Below are positions 49,383 through 58,650 of a stretch of DNA of 64,000 bases, one piece after another. The stretch covers positions 248,001-312,000 of the forward strand of contig NZ_PTJE01000001.1 of NCBI RefSeq assembly GCF_002934445.1, in the 5' to 3' direction. The DNA is from Nonlabens xylanidelens. GTDB taxonomy: Bacteria > Bacteroidota > Bacteroidia > Flavobacteriales > Flavobacteriaceae. Below the pieces are notes generated by a model. The model saw only the letters and a program-made list of their open reading frames with translations, was not told the DNA's origin and ran no database searches. The stretch's first letter is position 1; every line of letters starts with the position of its first letter. A program made the position numbers and the translations under genes.

Positions 49383-50939
49383 TTAATCTAGATCAAATTT
49401 AATCCCTTGAGCAAGAGGTAATTCTGTAGTGTAATTGATCGTGTTGGTCTGTCTTCTCATGTAGACTTTCCATGCGTCAGATCCTGACTCTCGTCCACCA
49501 CCGGTATCTTTTTCACCACCGAAGGCTCCACCTATCTCAGCACCACTAGTACCTATGTTTACGTTTGCGATACCACAGTCAGATCCTCTTTGAGAAAGGA
49601 AGTGTTCTGCTTCTCTTAAATTATTAGTCATGATAGCACTTGATAGTCCTTGTGCAACACCATTTTGTAAATCTAGTGCGTTTTCTACATCACCAGAATA
49701 TTTTAATAAGTATAACACTGGCGCAAATGTCTCGTGTTGTACGATTTGCATGTCGTTAGTAGCCTCTGCAATAGCAGGCTTTACATAACAACCGCTTTCA
49801 TATCCAGCACCAGAAAGTACACCACCTTCTACTAGTATTTTACCACCTTGTTTTACAACTTGCTCTAGAGCGTTATTATAACCAGCAACTGCATCTTTAT
49901 CGATAATAGGACCTACGTGATTATTTTCATCAAGTGGGTTACCTATTTTAAGCTGTCCATAAGCAGCAACTACTGCGTCTTTTACTTTATCATACATAGA
50001 TTCATGAATGATTAAACGACGTGTAGAAGTACAACGCTGTCCTGCAGTACCTACAGCACCAAAAACAGCACCTATAACAGTCATCTTAACATCAGCATCT
50101 GGAGTAACTATTATTGCATTGTTACCACCTAATTCTAATAATGATTTACCTAGACGTTCTCCTACTTTACTAGCTACTATTCTCCCCATGCGAGTAGAAC
50201 CAGTTGCGCTAATAAGTGGTACACGCTTATCTGTAGTCATCATTTCTCCTACTTTGTAATCTCCGTTTACGAGACAAGAGATTCCTTCCGGAAGGTTGTT
50301 ATTTTTAAGAACTGTCGCGATAATATTCTGACAGGCAACACCACAAAGAGGTGTTTTTTCACTCGGTTTCCAGATACAAACATCTCCACTTATCCATGCA
50401 AGAGCTGTATTCCATGCCCAAACTGCTACTGGAAAGTTAAATGCACTTATAATACCTACTATCCCTAGTGGATGGTATTGCTCGTACATTCTGTGTCCTG
50501 GACGCTCAGAATGCATCGTTAAACCATGCAACTGACGAGAAAGACCTACTGCAAAATCACAGATGTCTATCATTTCTTGTACTTCTCCAAGACCTTCTTG
50601 ATAAGATTTACCCATTTCATAAGAAACAAGTTTACCTAGAGGTTCTTTTAATCTTCTTAATTCTTCACCGAACTGACGTACGATCTCACCACGTAATGGT
50701 GCAGGCTTCATTCTCCAGTCTTTAAAAGCGGCTTGGGCACTAGCCACTACTTTCTCATAATCCTCTTGAGTTGTAGTAGTTACCTTACCTATTACCGCAC
50801 CATCTACAGGAGATGAAGAAGTGATAGTAGCTCCATTACCGAAATGATGGTTACCAGTAGACGTACCGTGATTTGTTTCTTTGAGACCCAATTGCTCTAG
50901 AGCAACATCCATCCCAAAATCTTTTGCAAGTGTTGACAT
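49383..50939 (-). CDS. Aldehyde dehydrogenase, ALDH7/aminoadipate-semialdehyde type
   Basis: A 518-residue NAD(P)-dependent dehydrogenase. Catalytic glutamate lies in LLELGGNNAI and the catalytic cysteine in GTAGQRCTSTRR. The cofactor region has ISAFNFPVAVWAWNTALA and the C-terminal block is GGAFGGEKDTGGGRESGSDAWKVYMRR. The NFPVAVWAWN and GRESGSDAWK blocks are those of ALDH7 (antiquitin; piperideine-6-carboxylate dehydrogenase), which acts in lysine breakdown. Substrate is inferred from the subfamily. It lies 14 bases downstream of gpsA on the same strand. Confidence 0.9.
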   Translation of the reverse strand: MSTLAKDFGMDVALEQLGLKETNHGTSTGNHHFGNGATITSSSPVDGAVIGKVTTTTQEDYEKVVASAQAAFKDWRMKPAPLRGEIVRQFGEELRRLKEPLGKLVSYEMGKSYQEGLGEVQEMIDICDFAVGLSRQLHGLTMHSERPGHRMYEQYHPLGIVGIISAFNFPVAVWAWNTALAWISGDVCIWKPSEKTPLCGVACQNIIATVLKNNNLPEGISCLVNGDYKVGEMMTTDKRVPLISATGSTRMGRIVASKVGERLGKSLLELGGNNAIIVTPDADVKMTVIGAVFGAVGTAGQRCTSTRRLIIHESMYDKVKDAVVAAYGQLKIGNPLDENNHVGPIIDKDAVAGYNNALEQVVKQGGKILVEGGVLSGAGYESGCYVKPAIAEATNDMQIVQHETFAPVLYLLKYSGDVENALDLQNGVAQGLSSAIMTNNLREAEHFLSQRGSDCGIANVNIGTSGAEIGGAFGGEKDTGGGRESGSDAWKVYMRRQTNTINYTTELPLAQGIKFDLD

Positions 50940-50953
50940 TGTATAGTTTTGGT

Positions 50954-51949
50954 TTAGTCCAGCTTATCAGCCAGTTTTTTAAATACCTTTTTAGGGTTTT
51001 TATTGTCGTATAAGATGCTGTAAACGGCATCTAGGATAGGAGTTTTAGCTCCTTTTTCTTCATTAATTTTAAAAGCGCTTTTAGTGGCGTAATAACCTTC
51101 GGCCACCATGCTCATTTCCATTTGTGCACTTCTAACTGTATATCCTTTACCGAGCATATTACCGAATAAGCGATTGCGCGAAAAACCAGAATAACCTGTC
51201 ACAAGTAAATCACCTAGGTAGGCACTATCGTTAATATTACGTTTCATCTTATGTACTTTTTTGATAAAACGTTTCATCTCACGTATGGCATTACTCATCA
51301 ATACGCTTTGGAAATTATCTCCATAACCTAGACCGTGAGCAATTCCTGCTGCGATAGCATAGATATTTTTAAGCATTGCAGCATATTCTGTACCTATAAT
51401 ATCATCGCTTATTTTACATTTAATGTAGTCACTTTCTATTCTCTCAGCAAGAAATTTTGCCTTTACTTCGTCAGCACATGCGATAGTTAAATAAGAAAGT
51501 CTTTCTAGGGCAACTTCTTCTGCATGACATGGTCCTGTAAGAACACCTATGTTCTCAAATTCTATATCATAATGCTCATGAAAATGTTCTCCTACTATAA
51601 GTCCAGTTTCTGGAACAATTCCTTTAATAGCACTAAAGATGATTTTATCTTTAAGAGATACCGTTAGATTTTCTAATTCTTTATATACAAAAGCACTAGG
51701 CACTGCAAAGATGCAAAGGTCTGCCAGGCTTATGATTTCATTAATATCGCTAGAAAGATGCAATTGATCTACCTTAAACTCTACAGAGCTTAAATAGTTA
51801 GGGTTGTGATCATTGCGTTTTATGTGCTCGATAGCATAATCGCTACGCATGTACCAGTAAACGGTATCGAGGTTTTCGCAAAGCATTTTTACTATGGCTG
51901 TCGCCCAGCTACCACCACCTATTACAGCAATTTTTTTGGTCTGATCCAT
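50954..51949 (-). CDS. gpsA: Glycerol-3-phosphate dehydrogenase [NAD(P)+]
   Basis: A 331-residue enzyme that reduces dihydroxyacetone phosphate to sn-glycerol-3-phosphate for phospholipid synthesis. The N-terminal Rossmann motif is AVIGGGSWATAIVKML. ILNV-type segments are replaced by IGVLTGPCHAEEVALER. The substrate-binding lysine is in YAAMLKNIYAIAAGIAHGLGYGDN, and the C-terminal domain holds GDLLVTGYSGFSRNRLFG. Cytosolic. A TATCTTTG promoter box lies 18 bases upstream. The downstream aldehyde dehydrogenase probably shares the transcript. Confidence 0.95.
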   Translation of the reverse strand: MDQTKKIAVIGGGSWATAIVKMLCENLDTVYWYMRSDYAIEHIKRNDHNPNYLSSVEFKVDQLHLSSDINEIISLADLCIFAVPSAFVYKELENLTVSLKDKIIFSAIKGIVPETGLIVGEHFHEHYDIEFENIGVLTGPCHAEEVALERLSYLTIACADEVKAKFLAERIESDYIKCKISDDIIGTEYAAMLKNIYAIAAGIAHGLGYGDNFQSVLMSNAIREMKRFIKKVHKMKRNINDSAYLGDLLVTGYSGFSRNRLFGNMLGKGYTVRSAQMEMSMVAEGYYATKSAFKINEEKGAKTPILDAVYSILYDNKNPKKVFKKLADKLD

Positions 51950-51966
51950 ATAATTTATTTGGAGAT

Positions 51967-51974
51967 CAAAGATA
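51967..51974 (-). promoter_or_regulatory. Candidate -7 promoter box TATCTTTG of gpsA
   Basis: TAnnTTTG on the minus strand, 18 bases before the gpsA start. Confidence 0.5.
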
Positions 51975-52139
51975 CCATTTTTTTAAAGCAATAAATTTAT
52001 CAATATCGCATGCAAACAGTGCGATAACAAAGAATTTATTAATCTCTAAGACTTTGTGCTTCTTATTAAATAAAAGACTTGCACAGTGACTTTTGATTTC
52101 TTTAATCTTATTATTTACAATTCATATTTATGACGTTTC

Positions 52140-52155
52140 CGCTTTCGCGAAAGCG
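52140..52155. repeat. 16-bp palindrome CGCTTTCGCGAAAGCG, copy 13
   Basis: Perfect copy in the gap between gpsA and the SulP gene, 15 bases past the SulP stop. Confidence 0.95.
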
Positions 52156-52169
52156 AGAACAATTTCTAT

Positions 52170-54017
52170 CTACTCTTCTATAGCTGGCACCGTGTCTTCT
52201 ACATGCTCCACTATCCATTTGAGACAGTCCTCATAATCTTCAAAAACATGTTCCTTTCCTATTAAATCAGGAATTATATCTATAGTTTCTAATCTATACA
52301 AAGGCTGCTCTTGCACAGACACTAGCAACGGCTGGATTCCTTTTTGAATAAGATTTTGCAATACGTCTTCAAAAGCAAAAAGTCCTGACTGATCTATGAA
52401 TGGTACTTTTTTCATACGTATAATAGCATGAGTAGCATATTTAGGAACATCTCTAGACATGGATTGAAAATCACTAGTATATCCAAAAAACATAGGTCCA
52501 AAAAGTTCTTTAATGAAAATCTCTTCTCTTAGTTTAATCGGTATGCGAGAATAGTCTGCATGATCTAGATTCTCAACATCAGACAGTTTCTTAATAGCAG
52601 ACTTATGGTTATTAGAATCTCCCATTTTTTTCATGAAAATTAAACTAGCTATGACTAGCCCTATTCCCACTGCATAAACTAAGTCCCAAAAAACGGTGAG
52701 AATCAAGACAACAAACATGACGACAATATCACTTTTAGGAATAGATTTTAATACTTTAAGACCCTTATAATCCATAACACCTATACCTACGGTTATTAAT
52801 ATACCTGCAAGTACAGCGCTAGGAATATTCTCAGCAAAACCACCTAGAGCAACAACTATAATAAGTAACATCACAGCAGCTATCATACCTGACAGTCTAG
52901 TCTTACCGCCAGAATTAATGTTTACTACCGTACGTATGGTTGCTCCTGCGCCAGGAATACCACCAAAGAAAGCCGCTATACTATTACCTATTCCCTGACC
53001 TATGAGTTCTTTATTAGGGTTGTGTCTGGTTTTAGTCATATTATCTGCCACTACACTGGTAAGTAGAGAATCAATAGCGCCTAGAAAAGCTAGTGTGAGA
53101 GCAGTGAAAATGTATGGAGCGACGGTACCGAGATTAAAATCTGTTATTATAGCAAAATTAGGCATAGGTAAATCTGTCGGTATTTCTCCTATCTTACGCA
53201 CATCTAGACCTATAAAATATACTGCGATAGAGACACCTAGAAGGGCTACTAATGTAGAAGGTATAGTAGTAGTTATACGTTTAAAGCCAAAGATTATAAA
53301 TATGGTTAACAAGGTAAGCCCTAATTCTAACCAGTTGATTTTTTGAATGGCGGTAGGTAATGTTTTCAATGTTCCTAGAACTCCACTACTATCTTTTTTG
53401 GCCTGTGTTTTAGATTCTGCTAGAATTTGATCTGGCGTGATTTCTTTTGCTTTTTCAACTGTGGCTTCTAGGTTTTCTATTACGAGTAGTTTACCGTCTA
53501 CTTGATCTTTAATTATATTTTGTAATACTACTTCTCTTGCGATTGGGTTGTACTTTTCTATAAACTGATCATCCTCGGCAGGGTAGTAACCTATAGCTGG
53601 TAAAATTTGTGTGATAAGAATAATCACACCTATTCCTGTCATGAATCCAGAAACTACTGGATAAGGTATGTATTTGATGTATTTACCTAGTTTTAAAATC
53701 CCTAAAGAGACTTGCATGATACCGGCCATAATAAATACTGCTAGAATAGCTGGTAAAGCATTTGCTAGTTCACCTTCATAAACTTGTACTATTCCTGCGA
53801 TGACTACCATACTAACAGCAGTCATAGGTGCGGTAGGTCCAGAAATTTGTGTGCTAGTACCACCGAATAATGATGCAAAAAAACCAATAAAAATAGCACC
53901 GTACAGGCCTGCAACTGCTCCCATACCGGACTGTACACCAAATGCAAGTGCCAGTGGTAATGCTACTACTCCTGCGGTTAAACCACCGAATAAATCTCCT
54001 TTAAGATGTTTAAACAT
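52170..54017 (-). CDS. SulP-family anion transporter with STAS domain
   Basis: A 615-residue inner-membrane protein. The SulP core (about residues 1-460) has multiple helices, including ALPLALAFGVQSGMGAVAGLYG, GGTSTQISGPTAPMTAVSM and IPGAGATIRTVVNINSGGKTRLSG. A hydrophilic insertion of about 90 residues (roughly 140-230) breaks the core. A C-terminal STAS domain (about 500-600) carries MKKVPFIDQSGLFAFEDVLQNLIQKG. Family members move sulfate, bicarbonate or other anions; in marine bacteria bicarbonate uptake is common. Substrate not determined. Stand-alone gene. Confidence 0.93.
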   Translation of the reverse strand: MFKHLKGDLFGGLTAGVVALPLALAFGVQSGMGAVAGLYGAIFIGFFASLFGGTSTQISGPTAPMTAVSMVVIAGIVQVYEGELANALPAILAVFIMAGIMQVSLGILKLGKYIKYIPYPVVSGFMTGIGVIILITQILPAIGYYPAEDDQFIEKYNPIAREVVLQNIIKDQVDGKLLVIENLEATVEKAKEITPDQILAESKTQAKKDSSGVLGTLKTLPTAIQKINWLELGLTLLTIFIIFGFKRITTTIPSTLVALLGVSIAVYFIGLDVRKIGEIPTDLPMPNFAIITDFNLGTVAPYIFTALTLAFLGAIDSLLTSVVADNMTKTRHNPNKELIGQGIGNSIAAFFGGIPGAGATIRTVVNINSGGKTRLSGMIAAVMLLIIVVALGGFAENIPSAVLAGILITVGIGVMDYKGLKVLKSIPKSDIVVMFVVLILTVFWDLVYAVGIGLVIASLIFMKKMGDSNNHKSAIKKLSDVENLDHADYSRIPIKLREEIFIKELFGPMFFGYTSDFQSMSRDVPKYATHAIIRMKKVPFIDQSGLFAFEDVLQNLIQKGIQPLLVSVQEQPLYRLETIDIIPDLIGKEHVFEDYEDCLKWIVEHVEDTVPAIEE

Positions 54018-54129
54018 ATCTCTACTTTATTAAAATATACATATCAAATCGCTACAAGCAATAGATTAAAGTTACTGCAATAAATGTAAGATAGGAAAAG
54101 GTGTTTAAAGATTAGTAAAAGATTAAATT

Positions 54130-54888
54130 TTATAATTTTTTAATCTTATCGAGAGGCATCCATGCTTTATTACCATTAGACAAAGAAACTAATGCCCAGT
54201 TATTAAATTCTTCTTGCACTTCTACCTTAGTACCTTCATGAAGAATGAAACTCTCTTTGGCAGTTTCTTTAGGTTCTTCTCTCGTTATAAATTCTGCTGT
54301 GTACACTATGGCATACTGTTCTTTGTTCAAATGATCTTTAGAATAAAAAGCCGCATAAATAGCTAATGCAGAAAACAGAATACCTACAAACGTAAAAATA
54401 AAAAACAGTCTTTTTTTACCTGCTGTATGTGCATAGAAATAAAATACCGCCATCAAAACGGTAAACAGAACTAGTAGAATACTAAAGTAAGCCCACTCAT
54501 CTACACTTAAAGAGGTAACATATTTTTCTAAGTTAGATCCTATACTTTCCACTCGAGTATCTTCTACCGCATCAATTTTCATCTGATTAGCAAAATTGAG
54601 ATTGTTCTGTATATCTGCATTTTCTGGATCTAACTGAAGTGCTTTTTCAAAGTTATAAACCGCTGGTCCTACGGCATTAATTTTGTAATAAGCATTTGCT
54701 AGATTAAAATAAACCTCAGCACTGTGCTTTCCTGTTTTAAGTATTTGCTCATAACCAGCAATAGCAAGGTCAAAGTTTTCTGCTGTGTACGCCTCGTTTG
54801 CTTTTGTGAACGCAGCTGCCTCAAAAGACTCTTGTGAATAACCTATAAACACAAAAAGCAGTAACAATATGGATAACATCTTCTTCAT
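54130..54888 (-). CDS. batE: BatE-like TPR and SH3 protein
   Basis: A 252-residue protein with a signal peptide (MKKMLSILLLLFVFIGYSQ). Two tetratricopeptide repeats follow (about 25-95: AFTKANEAYTAENFDLAIAGYEQIL; AYYKINAVGPAVYNFEKALQLDPEN). Then come two membrane helices (about 130-180) and a C-terminal bacterial SH3 domain (TKVEVQEEFNNWALVSLSNGNKAWMPLDKI). Last gene of the Bat operon; one base separates it from batD. Bat proteins are envelope components named from Bacteroides aerotolerance; their mechanism is unclear. Confidence 0.88.
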   Translation of the reverse strand: MKKMLSILLLLFVFIGYSQESFEAAAFTKANEAYTAENFDLAIAGYEQILKTGKHSAEVYFNLANAYYKINAVGPAVYNFEKALQLDPENADIQNNLNFANQMKIDAVEDTRVESIGSNLEKYVTSLSVDEWAYFSILLVLFTVLMAVFYFYAHTAGKKRLFFIFTFVGILFSALAIYAAFYSKDHLNKEQYAIVYTAEFITREEPKETAKESFILHEGTKVEVQEEFNNWALVSLSNGNKAWMPLDKIKKL

Positions 54889-54889
54889 C

Positions 54890-56662
54890 TTACTTCTTTA
54901 ATTGTTTATCTATATCATTTAATACTCTACCAGCTTTTTCATAATCTTCTTTCATACTAGCCTCAGAAGATGGTGTGTAACGAGCAAATTCACAACTAGC
55001 TAGCAACTCACTAAATTCTTTTCTAGTCGTCGGACTAGCATTTCTTTGATCTAACAACTCATCTACCTTATCCTTAGACATGTCTGCCGTTTGAATATGA
55101 AGTTTAGATTTCAAATAATTATGTAAAGATTTTTCTAGTGAAATATAAAATAACTCATGATTACCCAAGTTTTTCTTTGCCGTACTAAGATATTTCTTGC
55201 TCAACTTATTTGCGGTTCTTATGCGATTGCCATCCACATCTGCACTACGTTTTTCTACTTGCCCACGGTACAATAGCACGACAGGTAAGATTAATAATAA
55301 GCCTCCTAGAATAGCCCAATAGGTAGTTGTATTAAAGAAATAGCTTTTTGTCTTATCTATTAATTGTGTATCTGTTTTAATGAATGCAAATGGCACATTG
55401 CTTTTAATCAAATTTTTAGATTCACTCTCACTAGCTACGGCAGTATCATTACTTGCTGTAGTAGGTGCATCACCTTCTACTATTAATAATATCTCGCCAC
55501 TAGACTTAGTAATATACTGTTCTTTTTTAGGATCAAAATAAGAAAACTCTACTGGTGGTATAACGTATTTACCACCGTATTGAGGTACTACGGTATAAGA
55601 ATCTTTAATACTACCGCGCATACCATAAATATTTGTACTCACCTTATTAATGCGCTCAGGATCATAAACCTCTAGGCTTTGTGGTGCCTTCAACTTAGGT
55701 AGTTCCATTAATTTTAAATTTCCAGAACCAGAAACACCTACCGTAGCAGTAAGACTTTCTCCTGCATCTAATTGCGCTCTATCTGTTTCTACCTTAAAAT
55801 CAAATTCTCCTACTGCTCCTGTAAAACTTGCTGGCCTACCTACAGCAGGTAAGTTTTTAACTGTAATAGCTCTTTTACCTGCGCTTACCGTTCTACTTAC
55901 TGTTGTTGTATAAGGTCTACCAAAAAAGTCTCTTCTACTAGTCGGTATTTGTACTTGAACATCTAGTGTTAATGGCTCTATCTCTAATTTACCTGTTTTT
56001 TGAGGATATAAAACAGCTTCTCGTAATACTAGGTATCTATAAGGCTGTCCCTGATAGGTTCCATTTTTCACCTGTCTATTACGGTTATCAATATTTTGCG
56101 ACCAGAAATCTCTATACTTAGGACTGTCCAGCTCATTCCATCCAGTAACACCAGTTTCATTAGAAACATAAAGCTTGTACACTACTCTTATGGCTTCATT
56201 AAGGTAAGGGTTAGCATCTGACACTTCGGCAACTAGGTGTATGCTATCTTCTACACTTATAGATTGATCATCTGGACCTTTAGGTTGTGCCACAGCGCCA
56301 GTAACATTAATAACTTGAGGTATAGTCTTATACTCATTACCGTTATAAGTCATCACACTTTGTTGTATGGTTAACTTACCTGTTTTAGTAGGTTTTAAAA
56401 CATATGTATATGACTTTGTCATACTGCTTTTACCATTTACCCAACTTTGAGAAACTGCCTGACTAGGACCAGCAACTACCTGAAATCCTACAAAATTAGG
56501 TGGTGTAAAATTATCACCATCTACATTCATTTTAAATTCAATGCGCAACCTTTCATTAACCGCAATTCTAGTACGACTAGCATTTGCAGTAAATTCTACC
56601 TGACTAAAGGTCAAATAGCTGCTCAAAAGAAATAGTATATAAATCAAATGTTTCATTACCAA
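54890..56662 (-). CDS. batD: BatD-family protein
   Basis: A 590-residue envelope protein. A signal peptide (KHLIYILFLLSSYLTFSQ) is followed by tandem beta-sandwich domains (about 20-400: VEFTANASRTRIAVNERLRIEFKMN; SVEDSIHLVAEVSDANPYLNEAIRVVYKLYVS). One transmembrane helix lies near 445-465 (TTYWAILGGLLLILPVVLLY), then a cytosolic helical domain. The start may be the ATG two codons in, at 56656. It overlaps batC by 7 bases. It is the central BatD component of the aerotolerance operon. Confidence 0.9.
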   Translation of the reverse strand: MVMKHLIYILFLLSSYLTFSQVEFTANASRTRIAVNERLRIEFKMNVDGDNFTPPNFVGFQVVAGPSQAVSQSWVNGKSSMTKSYTYVLKPTKTGKLTIQQSVMTYNGNEYKTIPQVINVTGAVAQPKGPDDQSISVEDSIHLVAEVSDANPYLNEAIRVVYKLYVSNETGVTGWNELDSPKYRDFWSQNIDNRNRQVKNGTYQGQPYRYLVLREAVLYPQKTGKLEIEPLTLDVQVQIPTSRRDFFGRPYTTTVSRTVSAGKRAITVKNLPAVGRPASFTGAVGEFDFKVETDRAQLDAGESLTATVGVSGSGNLKLMELPKLKAPQSLEVYDPERINKVSTNIYGMRGSIKDSYTVVPQYGGKYVIPPVEFSYFDPKKEQYITKSSGEILLIVEGDAPTTASNDTAVASESESKNLIKSNVPFAFIKTDTQLIDKTKSYFFNTTTYWAILGGLLLILPVVLLYRGQVEKRSADVDGNRIRTANKLSKKYLSTAKKNLGNHELFYISLEKSLHNYLKSKLHIQTADMSKDKVDELLDQRNASPTTRKEFSELLASCEFARYTPSSEASMKEDYEKAGRVLNDIDKQLKK

Positions 56663-57507
56663 TCTTTTTCTGATTTCTTAGCTGGCCCTTGAGCCTTCTT
56701 AGCATTTACTTTATCTCTTATTTTTTGCTCCTCATTATTCATCGCCTCCAGTATTTGACTAATTTGTTGTGGCGTCATTTTACCTTCTACACGTTGTGGT
56801 GCTTTTTGATCTTGTTTTTTAGGCTCACCATCTCCATCTTTTCCGTCTTTAGGTTTACCGTCTTTATCCTTATCTCCTTCTCCATCACCTTTCTTATCGT
56901 CACCTTCTTTCTCGTTTTCCTTGCCGTCGTTTTTACCGTCAGAGTTTTTATCCTTATCTCCTTCTTTATTATCCTGGTCGTCACTCTCGCTGTCGTCCTT
57001 CTTATCATTCTCATCGTCGCCACCGCCACCGCCGCCGCCGCCTTGCTTCTCTTCCTCTTTTTTGGCTAGCGCTAGATTGTAACGTGTCTCTTCATCAGTA
57101 GGGTCATTTCTCAAAGCTTTTTTATAAACCTCAACTGCTTTTTTATACTCCTTATTTTCTAGTAATAAATTTCCCTGATTGTGGTAAATTCTATGCTTCT
57201 CTTCTTTAGTTGTAGCAGCCTCGGCAGCTGCTATATAATTATTAGACGCATTGTATTTTTTTGTGTGATCGTAATAAAGATTCCCTAGATTATAAGCAGC
57301 ATCTGCCGCTTTAGGATTTACGGCCTTAGCTTTTTTATAGGCTGCTTCGGCTAGGTTAAAATTTCCTTCCTTTGCGTATGCTTGAGCTTTGGCAATCTCA
57401 TTTTCATAAACTAGATCTATAGATGGTTTTTCTTGCGCTTTCGCGAAAGCGTAACCACCCAAAAACACTAAAACTACTATTATCTGTTTCATCATCATCT
57501 TACTCAT
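56656..57507 (-). CDS. batC: BatC-like TPR protein with Asp/Lys/Gly-rich tail
   Basis: A 283-residue protein. The signal peptide ends GYAFAKAQ and is encoded by palindrome copy 14. Tetratricopeptide repeats cover about 28-155 (AYAKEGNFNLAEAAYKKAKAVNPKAADAAYNLGNLYY; AVEVYKKALRNDPTDEETRYNLALAK). An eight-glycine run and about 75 residues of Asp/Lys/Glu/Gly-rich disorder follow, then a conserved C-terminal helix (MTPQQISQILEAMNNEEQKI). It overlaps batB by 8 bases and batD by 7. Probable periplasmic scaffold of the Bat complex. Confidence 0.88.
   Translation of the reverse strand: MSKMMMKQIIVVLVFLGGYAFAKAQEKPSIDLVYENEIAKAQAYAKEGNFNLAEAAYKKAKAVNPKAADAAYNLGNLYYDHTKKYNASNNYIAAAEAATTKEEKHRIYHNQGNLLLENKEYKKAVEVYKKALRNDPTDEETRYNLALAKKEEEKQGGGGGGGGDDENDKKDDSESDDQDNKEGDKDKNSDGKNDGKENEKEGDDKKGDGEGDKDKDGKPKDGKDGDGEPKKQDQKAPQRVEGKMTPQQISQILEAMNNEEQKIRDKVNAKKAQGPAKKSEKDW
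57436..57451. repeat. 16-bp palindrome CGCTTTCGCGAAAGCG, copy 14
   Basis: Perfect copy at the signal-peptide end of batC, read A-F-A-K-A on the minus strand. Confidence 0.95.
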
Positions 57508-58510
57508 TGAACAAGTTTAATTTTTTGAGCCATCCTGTTTTCTTCTCTAAATAAAATATATCTAAAAATAAGAAGAACAATCCAAAGCCTAAAAACCACT
57601 GGAATTGGGATTCAAAATCTGAATATTGTTGGGAATCAAAGGCAACCTTATCTATACCTGATAGCTGCTCCTTTAATTCTTCTATTACTGTTGCAGTAAC
57701 CGTACCGTCTATATAAGCACCGTTACCAGCGCTAGCTATTTCTTTAAGGGTTTCTGCATTTAACTTAGTAATTACAGTTTTACCGTCTCTGTCTTTTTTA
57801 AATTCTCTAACAACGTCATTAACTTTAATAGGTATGGTACCACCTTTTTCTGTACCTACACCTATGGTAATGATGCGTATTCCTTTTTCTGCAGCAGCCT
57901 CAGCAACTGAAGCGCTATCACCTTCATGATCTTCTCCATCACTTATGATTACCAATATTTTTGCTGCTTCTGTCTGGTCGCTATAATAACTCTCAGCCAG
58001 TTGAATTGCTTCATTAATTGCTGTTCCCTGACTGGATATTAAATCGGTATTGAGAGATTGGAGAAATAATCGTGCACTACCGTAGTCTGTGGTTATAGGT
58101 AGTTGGGGCACGGCACTACCAGCATAGGCTATTAGTCCTATACGGTCACTAGCTAGGTTATTAATAATTTCGGTAACGAGTCTTTGTGATTTTTCTAATC
58201 TACTAGGCGCGATATCCTCGGCCAACATAGATTTAGAAACATCTACTGCAAAAACTATATCTACACCTTCTCGGTTTACTGTTTCTAGTTTTTCGCCTGC
58301 TTTGAGGTTTACTAGTGCAAGTATTAAAAAGGTTATACCCATACACACAGTTACTAATTTTAATACAGGTTTAAACCAAGATCTATCTGGGATTAAATGG
58401 CCCAGCATCTTTTTTGTGGCATATTTTTTTTGTGCGCGATACCTCCAGAAAGAAAGTCCTATGAATAGAACCACTAATACTGGGATAAGACACAAAAGCC
58501 AGAAATACAT
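57500..58510 (-). CDS. batB: BatB, VWA-domain membrane protein
   Basis: A 336-residue protein from the ATG at 58510 (MYFWLLCLIPVLVVLF); an ATG seven codons upstream is also open. Two N-terminal membrane helices lead into a von Willebrand A domain with the metal-binding DxSxS site D90, S92 and S94 (FAVDVSKSMLAED), plus VIISDGEDHEGDS. A C-terminal membrane helix ends the protein. It follows batA on the same strand and overlaps batC. The paired VWA proteins are expected to bind partners at the inner membrane. Confidence 0.92.
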   Translation of the reverse strand: MYFWLLCLIPVLVVLFIGLSFWRYRAQKKYATKKMLGHLIPDRSWFKPVLKLVTVCMGITFLILALVNLKAGEKLETVNREGVDIVFAVDVSKSMLAEDIAPSRLEKSQRLVTEIINNLASDRIGLIAYAGSAVPQLPITTDYGSARLFLQSLNTDLISSQGTAINEAIQLAESYYSDQTEAAKILVIISDGEDHEGDSASVAEAAAEKGIRIITIGVGTEKGGTIPIKVNDVVREFKKDRDGKTVITKLNAETLKEIASAGNGAYIDGTVTATVIEELKEQLSGIDKVAFDSQQYSDFESQFQWFLGFGLFFLFLDIFYLEKKTGWLKKLNLFNE

Positions 58511-58650
58511 TTTTTCTTCTAGTATATACACTTGTTCGTATTTATTAGTCGCCGTTATTCTCTTTTTTAATGAGTGGCAGTATTTTTATTTTAAAGTTTC
58601 AATTGATTAAACGGACGCTTATTTTTAAATCAACTTAAAGTTGCAATCAA

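Noticed and set aside
56689-57069. 126-residue hydrophobic plus-strand ORF and an 80-residue minus ORF in batC
   Set aside because: Both are alternate readings of the low-complexity batC tail; the batC frame is supported by TPRs and operon overlaps.
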